A stretch of DNA of 8,139 bases from Spartobacteria bacterium (lineage in GTDB: Bacteria > Verrucomicrobiota > Verrucomicrobiia > Chthoniobacterales > UBA6821). Under the pieces are notes generated by a model. The model searched no databases and was not told the origin of the DNA. It worked only from the letters and a program-made list of their open reading frames with translations. The DNA is taken from positions 1 through 8,139 of the forward strand of contig CANIBV010000074.1 in assembly GCA_947466005.1 (NCBI GenBank), written 5' to 3'. This document shows positions 6,304 to 8,139 of the stretch, piece by piece. Position numbers and translations under genes: made by a program. Every line of letters begins with the position of its first letter. Position 1 is the first letter of the stretch.

Positions 6304-7005
6304 TCACTCCTTCCCCAGGACCTCGAGGTAGCGGCGAGAAATCGGATCGGAGTTTCCCGGCTCGAAGCTCTCAATCCGCATCTGCTTCAGCATCCAGAGG
6401 CCGTCGATTTTTTGCGCTGAGACTATCTCGAAGCGGCGTAGGAGGAGACCTTTCTTGTCATACCCCTCGATGCGCAGGATGGCTCCTGACTCCTTGTCAA
6501 TCCAGACCCGGGCAACGCCATAGAGGTGCTCCGAGGAGGGTGCCTGCAGGTCGATTTTCCACGCAGGCCGTGTCTTCACCGTCTCTTCGCCCTGCAGCAC
6601 GGGACGCGGCCAGTAGAGGAACCCTAGCGAGAGATCTTCGTAGGTCACACCGGTGTCACGCACGGAATCGTGCAGGCGCCCGGGCGGGAGGGATCTGGTG
6701 ATGCCGTTGAGCTTCTCGCTCAGTTTGGTTTCCGCAGGGTCCAGTTTCAAGAGGATGGTCTGAGCGGGATCGGTGAACTCATACCAGATCAGGTGGTCCT
6801 TGAGGCGAATGGTCAACTGCGCGGGGGCGCCATCTCCCCGGATCTGGGCCCGAAGAACGGCTGGGCGACTGGTGGGGCTCAATCGTGCGGCGTGAAGAAT
6901 CTCCTCGGCATTCTGGGCCTGCAGGTTGATCTGAAGCGAGGCCGCGAGCAGGGCAAGAAAGGAAAAGCGGAGGGGGGCGCTGAGCGGAAAGTTCACGTCG
7001 GTCAT
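6304..7005 (-). CDS. Exported LolA-like outer-membrane lipoprotein-sorting family protein
   Basis: A 233-residue protein with an N-terminal signal-type segment (hydrophobic about 13-27, probable cleavage after LQA at 28-30), so likely periplasmic; there is no lipobox cysteine, indeed no cysteine at all. The rest resembles the LolA-like family often annotated as 'outer membrane lipoprotein-sorting protein': a beta-rich core with GVTYEDLSLGFLYWP (119-133), ARVWIDKESGAILRIEGYDKKGLLLRRFEI (165-194) and AQKIDGLWMLKQMRIESFEPGNS (197-219). In the family this half-barrel fold binds lipid or lipoprotein acyl chains, but members outside true LolA mostly lack a proven role. The gene is convergent with livH (122 nt between stops) and divergent from the DCC gene. 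A weak GGAAAAG lies about 8 nt before the ATG, the nearest thing to a Shine-Dalgarno sequence in the window. Family call is by pattern recognition. Confidence 0.75.
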   Translation of the reverse strand: MTDVNFPLSAPLRFSFLALLAASLQINLQAQNAEEILHAARLSPTSRPAVLRAQIRGDGAPAQLTIRLKDHLIWYEFTDPAQTILLKLDPAETKLSEKLNGITRSLPPGRLHDSVRDTGVTYEDLSLGFLYWPRPVLQGEETVKTRPAWKIDLQAPSSEHLYGVARVWIDKESGAILRIEGYDKKGLLLRRFEIVSAQKIDGLWMLKQMRIESFEPGNSDPISRRYLEVLGKE

Positions 7006-7141
7006 GGTAATGACTTTTCCACATCCAGTGCAACGGGCGCTTGAACTGCCATCATGAGCCTCCAGGACGAGGGGGCCACAGCCTGAAGCTCTTGAGGGTT
7101 ACCAAAGTGGTGGCAAGAAAGCTCCGGAAAGCTAGAGTTCC

Positions 7142-7567
7142 ATGGTGAACTCTTCTGCATCTGCGAAGCCCGAAGCGCCCTCCGGCCCTAGAAATCCTCT
7201 GGTTCTCTTTGACGGGGCTTGTGGCTTCTGCAGTGCCAGCATGGAGAGGTGGAAGAGGGTGGGTGAGGGGAGGCTTGATTTCGCCCCCTCCCAATCCGGC
7301 GTAGGGGAACCTTACGGATTCCCTGCCGCTCAGGCGCTCGGAGCCATCCGTCTGGTGGAGAGGAATGGTCAAATCCAGTCCGGAGCTGCGGCTGTTTTCC
7401 GCATGATGGAGCTCTCCGGAAACAGGGCGGGAAGTGCGGCTTGGGCGATCTACAAAAATTTCAGATTCTTTCGTGTGCTCGCAGATTGGGGATATGCACA
7501 AGTCGCCGCGCGTCGCGCCACGCTCTCGAGGTTGAGCTGCAAGATTTCCACGCCGCGCGAGCAGTAG
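7142..7567 (+). CDS. DCC-family thiol-disulfide oxidoreductase (DUF393)
   Basis: A 141-residue protein with the DCC-family signature LVLFDGACGFCSASMERWKR (residues 20-39), including D24 and the C27-x-x-C30 redox pair of a thioredoxin-like fold. Other family features are RLDFAPSQS and the C-terminal helix block AWAIYKNFRFFRVLADWGYAQVAARR. Family members are small, usually cytoplasmic predicted thiol-disulfide oxidoreductases whose substrates are mostly unknown. The first 18 residues are a Ser/Ala/Pro-rich extension before the conserved beta strand. There is no signal peptide. The ATG at 7142 is preceded by TAGAGTTCC without a clear Shine-Dalgarno sequence; a GTG follows immediately at 7145 and cannot be excluded. 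It stands alone between the divergent LolA-like gene and the rpsL leader. Confidence 0.88.
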   Translation: MVNSSASAKPEAPSGPRNPLVLFDGACGFCSASMERWKRVGEGRLDFAPSQSGVGEPYGFPAAQALGAIRLVERNGQIQSGAAAVFRMMELSGNRAGSAAWAIYKNFRFFRVLADWGYAQVAARRATLSRLSCKISTPREQ

Positions 7568-7643
7568 GAGCGCTAGGATCTGGAGAAAAGGGAATGTGGG
7601 TGATTGGCTCTGGAGCTTGATTCCATAGTATTCAGAAGACTTT

Positions 7644-7669
7644 CGCCAAAGAATCGGCGCCGTTTGGCG
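7644..7669 (+). other. Hairpin downstream of DCC gene
   Basis: CGCCAAA (7644-7650) pairs perfectly with TTTGGCG (7663-7669); two further pairs (one wobble) extend it to about 9 bp. The 12-base loop contains the palindrome GGCGCC. It lies 77 nt past the DCC stop codon but has no following T tract, so it may be an atypical terminator, a processing site or a protein-binding dyad. Confidence 0.4.
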
Positions 7670-7792
7670 GATGGATCACAAGGGGGCGCCCGGAGAACGT
7701 TTTGGCCGCGCGATTTCGGCGTCAGCACATCCGAAGGTGGTGATGTCACGGTGCCCTCCTGAAAATATCCTGGGCAAATCTGTAAAATCTTC

Positions 7793-7820
7793 TTGCAGAT
7801 TGGTGCGGTTTCCCTACTTT
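7793..7820 (+). promoter_or_regulatory. Candidate rpsL promoter
   Basis: TTGCAG (7793-7798) and TACTTT (7815-7820) are separated by 16 nt and each match the sigma70 hexamers at four of six positions. This would give a leader of roughly 120 nt before rpsL. The -35 hexamer overlaps one arm of the AATCTG/CAGATT dyad, which could be an operator. A moderate match only. Confidence 0.4.
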
Positions 7821-7879
7821 CCCACCTCCCGGCTTCTTCGGGGATTTGCTGGTACCGCAGTCATGTGGTGCTTGTTCCG

Positions 7880-7904
7880 CTGCAACGCGGGGCACCCGCG
7901 GCAG
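7880..7904 (+). promoter_or_regulatory. rpsL leader hairpin
   Basis: CGCGGG (7886-7891) pairs with CCCGCG (7895-7900) around GCA. After a two-base AA bulge on the 5' side, CTGC (7880-7883) pairs with GCAG (7901-7904), giving a 10-bp bulged stem. It ends 41 nt before the rpsL start codon and is not followed by a T tract, so it is not an obvious terminator. A regulatory ribosomal-protein leader is possible. Confidence 0.45.
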
Positions 7905-7945
7905 AAACCACCAAGAAGAAAAAAGCCGAAACGAAAAACTTTCCC

Positions 7946-8139
7946 ATGCCAACCATCAACCAACTCGTACGTCAGGGGCGCCTCAAGGTGAAGGTGAAGT
8001 CCAAATCACCAGCCCTTGTGAATTGCCCCCAGCGCCGCGGCGTCTGCGTGCAGGTGATGACCCGCACCCCCAAGAAGCCCAACTCTGCGCTCCGCAAGGT
8101 CGCCAAGGTTCGCCTGACTAACGGGCAGGAAGTCATCGC
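7946..8139 (+). CDS. rpsL: 30S ribosomal protein S12, 5' part (cut by window end)
   Basis: S12 sits at the decoding centre of the 30S subunit and controls tRNA-selection accuracy; changes in it give streptomycin resistance. The 64 complete codons visible encode MPTINQLVRQGR, then PALVNCPQRRGVC, TRTPKKPNSALRKVAKVRLTNG and EVI, matching the N-terminal half of the family (about 124 residues). The lysine in TPKKPNS corresponding to the classic streptomycin site is wild-type. The ATG was fixed by homology, because the frame stays open upstream of it (reading a Lys-rich stretch before the Met) and no Shine-Dalgarno sequence is present. rpsL usually heads the str operon (rpsG, fusA, tuf); whether that follows is beyond the window. 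Confidence 0.96.
   Translation, partial: MPTINQLVRQGRLKVKVKSKSPALVNCPQRRGVCVQVMTRTPKKPNSALRKVAKVRLTNGQEVI

Larger units (their letters stand above)
7568..7945. other. Non-coding interval between DCC gene and rpsL
   Basis: 378 nt without a convincing gene. Contents: a long hairpin (7644-7669), an AATCTG/CAGATT dyad (7777-7782 and 7796-7801), a candidate promoter (7793-7820), a leader hairpin (7880-7904) and an A-rich stretch before rpsL. A 106-residue open frame from 7671 runs through it, but its composition is not protein-like and it continues out of frame into rpsL. No tRNA or recognisable small RNA was seen. Confidence 0.6.

Noticed and set aside
6202..6420. A 72-residue + strand frame after livH
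   Set aside because: Its second half is the antisense of the conserved C-terminus of the LolA-like protein, and the first half is Lys/Arg/Gln-rich without a ribosome-binding site or family match.
5943..6701. A 252-residue + strand frame from within livH through the LolA-like gene
   Set aside because: It overlaps two well-supported genes in other frames; its translation is Arg/Ser/Pro-rich low-complexity typical of out-of-frame G+C-rich DNA.
7671..7991. A 106-residue frame upstream of and overlapping rpsL
   Set aside because: It overlaps the rpsL start out of frame, has no recognisable domain and includes hairpin and promoter-like DNA; best regarded as non-coding leader.

Overview
The window looks like a stretch of chromosome from a free-living Gram-negative bacterium. 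Its moderately high G+C genes, an OprB-type outer-membrane porin of about 680 residues, a LolA-like 'lipoprotein-sorting' protein and the near absence of Shine-Dalgarno sequences fit Verrucomicrobiota (PVC group) best. That assignment is inference from gene style; no rRNA or marker phylogeny could be run. I see no insertion sequence, prophage, CRISPR array or tRNA.

Layout on the + strand: rpsO (187-447, ribosomal protein S15) and pnp (716-2857, polynucleotide phosphorylase) form the conserved RNA-metabolism pair, separated by a 268-nt leader rich in inverted repeats. pnp ends in a perfect inverted repeat and then a rho-independent terminator. A porin gene with its own promoter-like region follows (3077-5113) and ends in a strong terminator. 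Next is a lone branched-chain amino-acid ABC permease gene, livH (5279-6181), without the livM/livG/livF partners. Convergent to it on the - strand is an exported LolA-like protein (6304-7005). Divergent from that is a DCC-family thiol-disulfide oxidoreductase (7142-7567). A 378-nt non-coding interval with hairpins and a candidate promoter leads into rpsL (7946 to the window end, ribosomal protein S12, truncated by the window).

Functionally these are housekeeping translation and RNA-decay genes next to envelope and transport genes (porin, inner-membrane permease, periplasmic protein). No single multigene system is visible. The points most worth a second look are: (1) a complete match to the ApbE flavinylation motif (DAVSGAT) in a variable segment of the porin; (2) a 24-nt near-identical element with a tandem TGAGTTCC repeat upstream of both rpsO and livH; (3) an 11-nt copy of the 16S rRNA 3'-end (anti-Shine-Dalgarno) sequence in the porin 5' leader; (4) mutually exclusive pairings in the pnp leader; and (5) a direct-repeat operator-like element at the porin promoter.
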